A stretch of 64,000 bases of DNA from RYN-230 sp963782185 (GTDB lineage: Bacteria > Actinomycetota > Actinomycetes > Streptosporangiales > Streptosporangiaceae). Below are positions 62,734-64,000 of the stretch, one piece after another. Location: contig CAWAJB010000015.1 of assembly GCA_963782185.1 (NCBI GenBank), positions 216,542 through 280,541 on the forward strand, written 5' to 3'. A model generated the notes under the pieces. It ran no database searches. It was not told where the DNA came from and saw only the letters and a list, made by a program, of their open reading frames with translations. How positions within the stretch are numbered: position 1 is the stretch's first letter; the number at the start of each line of letters is the position of its first letter. The position numbers were made by a program, and so were the translations under genes.

Positions 62734-62927
62734 CGCCTGCGCCGGGGCGCTACGCAGGCGCGGCACGCCGTTACCCGGGCCAGTGTGCACGGAACATGAT
62801 CGGCCTGCTCCGCGGCGGCTATCTCGGCTCGCCCTACTCGCTGACCGAGGCCCAGGTGCTGTTCGACTACGGAGCTTGGCGGCTTGGCCTGAGCTGACGC
62901 CGCACATGAGCGGGGCGGCGCTGGGCG
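62734..62927 (+). pseudogene. MarR-GNAT fragments (right arm)
   Basis: The region between DUF885 and the response regulator is 194 bases here against about 2.2 kb in the left arm. NMIGLLRGGYLGSPYSLTEAQVLFD (62795-62870) is an N-terminal piece of the MarR domain. It is followed directly by the last codons of the GNAT domain (WRLGLS becomes LAAWPELTPHMSG in the shifted frame). The membrane-protein gene that lay beyond is gone. Confidence 0.75.
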
Positions 62928-63637
62928 TCAGTCCCTGAAGTCACCGGGAACAGAGCCCGCCCGGTCTCGTAGGCCAGGATCACCGCCTGCACCCGGTCGC
63001 GCAGCCCGAGCTTCGCCAGCGGGTGCCCGAATGGGTCTTGAGCGGTTGCTTCCCGACGAAAACTTCGCGGGCGATCTCGGCGTTGCTCCGGCCCCGGGCG
63101 ACGAGGAGCGGGATTGTGTCCTTTCCCGTGGCGGTCAGCGAGGCCAGCCGGGTGGGTGCGGGCAGCGGCCGCCGCCGGGCGGCGGGCAAAGGATTCGATC
63201 AGCATCCGGGTCACCGAGGGGGCGAGCAGCCCGTTGCCCGGCCGCCGCGACCTGGATCGCGGCGATCAGATCGCTGCCGCGGGGCGTCCTTGAGCAGGAA
63301 CCCGCTCGCGCCCGGATCGCAGCGCCTCGTACACGTAGTCGTCGAGGTCGAAGGTGGTGAGCATGACCACCCTCGGGCCGGCGTCCGGGCCGCCCTGGGT
63401 GATCAGCCGGGTCGCCTCGAGCCCGTCCATCCCCGGCATCCGGATGTCCATCAGGACCACGTCCGGGCTGGTGCGGCCGCCAGCCGCGGCCACCGCGTCG
63501 GCGCCGTTGGACGCCTCGCCCACCACGCTGATGCCCGTCGGCCGCCTCGAGGATCACGCAGAATCCGGTCGCGGACCAGTTCCTGGTCGTCGGCCACCAT
63601 GCACCCGGATCGGGGTCGGGCCGCTGGCTCGTGTCAT
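62928..63637 (-). pseudogene. LuxR-type response regulator, heavily frameshifted (right arm)
   Basis: Copy of 30478-31182. Pieces are recognisable in three frames: VVLMDIRMPGMDGLEATRLITQGGPDAGPRVVMLTTFDLDDYVYEALRSG around 63300-63470, and SNAEIAREVFVGKQ and LRDRVQAVILAYETG near the end. It is about 14 bases longer than the matching left part, so here insertions outnumber deletions, unlike the rest of the arm. Not translatable. Confidence 0.85.
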
Positions 63638-64000
63638 CGTGCTCGCTGCCGGCAGCCGGGCCGTGACCGCGAACCCGCCGGCGTCGGCGGGTCCCACCGT
63701 CGAGGCTGCCGCCGCAGGAGGCGACCCGTTCCGCGATGCCGGCGCAGGCCGAAGCCGCCGGACCGGTCCGGCGCCGCCTGGTTCCCGGCCGTGCCAGCTG
63801 CCCGCGGCCTGGCGCGGTCAGCAGACCCGTCCGACCGCAGTGCCATCGACCAGGGGTGCCGTCTGCCGGGGTGCCGTTCTACGGCCCGGTTGGCTGTCCG
63901 TTCACGGCCCGGGTGGCTGTCCCGTTCACGGCCCGGGTCGCTTCACGGCCCGGTTGACTGTCCCGTTCACGGCCGGGACGGTACCCGCGTCGCGCCGGGT
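63638..64000 (-). pseudogene. Sensor histidine kinase, C-terminal remnant (right arm)
   Basis: Corresponds to the last 300 or so bases of the kinase at 29168-30481: the GGFGLxxIAxR G-box region near 63740 and the repetitive VNGT/VDGTP-coding insert, which is arranged differently here (three or four GTTCACGGCCCGGG-like units). Several frame breaks. It runs off the window end, so I cannot see whether the rest of the kinase follows. Confidence 0.75.

Larger units (their letters stand above)
50270..64000 (-). repeat. Giant inverted repeat, right arm (continues beyond window)
   Basis: Reverse-complement copy of 30181-50222, about 97 percent alike by eye in coding parts. It is 6.3 kb shorter: about 4.4 kb is missing at 57860-58418 and about 2 kb at 62734-62927. 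Many genes carry single-base indels. The final kilobase is much more damaged than the rest. Confidence 0.95.

Noticed and set aside
30181..64000. Terminal inverted repeats of a linear replicon
   Set aside because: No telomere-like hairpin cluster, tap/tpg or terminal protein genes are visible, and the arms meet head to head rather than lying at ends. A fused-end origin cannot be excluded but has no direct support.

Overview
The window is very GC-rich bacterial DNA with dense overlapping genes, frequent GTG starts, GTGA/ATGA stop-start overlaps, Tat and lipoprotein exports and LuxR-type two-component systems. This fits a filamentous-type actinomycete (Actinomycetota). A Streptosporangiales-like relative is my guess; no rRNA is present to decide it.

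Bases 1-20,000 hold a mixed chromosomal stretch. It starts with a LysR/aldo-keto reductase scar, then VOC, AraC and CorA-like genes, a universal stress protein and a HAD hydrolase. The dnaG-sigma factor pair follows, with a PAP2 phosphatase, membrane proteins and one tRNA-Asn with a broken tRNA-Asn copy beside it. A MarR/MFS exporter unit diverges from a berberine-bridge-type FAD oxidase, followed by another aldo-keto reductase. Bases 19,900-23,340 are a mobile-DNA zone: a serine-recombinase remnant and an ISKra4-like insertion sequence whose ends and 8-bp target duplication can be read. A sliding-clamp (dnaN-like) gene, a flavoprotein/DUF952 pair, a PCuAC-type lipoprotein and a membrane glycosyltransferase come next.

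From about 30,180 to the window end the DNA is one very large inverted repeat centred at about 50,246. The left arm (30,181-50,222) holds, from outside in: a histidine kinase/response regulator pair, a MarR-GNAT protein, a membrane protein, DUF885, a DUF4232 lipoprotein, a gamma-glutamyltransferase, a seven-gene run (membrane protein, DUF58, MoxR, membrane protein, DUF4129, response regulator, histidine kinase), a four-gene double ABC exporter, an MBL-fold protein, an HhH DNA glycosylase and a tiny membrane protein. The right arm (50,270-64,000) repeats this order on the opposite strand. It has lost about 6.3 kb in two main places and carries many single-base indels. The ABC genes, glycosylase, one response regulator, the lipoprotein and the tiny membrane protein remain open there. 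The MBL protein, both kinases, gamma-glutamyltransferase, DUF885 and the outer response regulator are broken. The outer edge of the repeat lies beyond the window.

Functionally, the left-arm kinase and regulator (43,299-44,696 and 42,631-43,302) are transcribed away from the ABC exporter operon that starts at 44,895, an arrangement typical of envelope-stress or antibiotic-sensing export modules. Whether the giant palindrome is real or an assembly or read fold-back is the main open question. Amino-acid changes between the arms are mostly conservative, which suggests real divergence. The homopolymer-type single-base deletions concentrated in the right arm suggest unpolished sequence.
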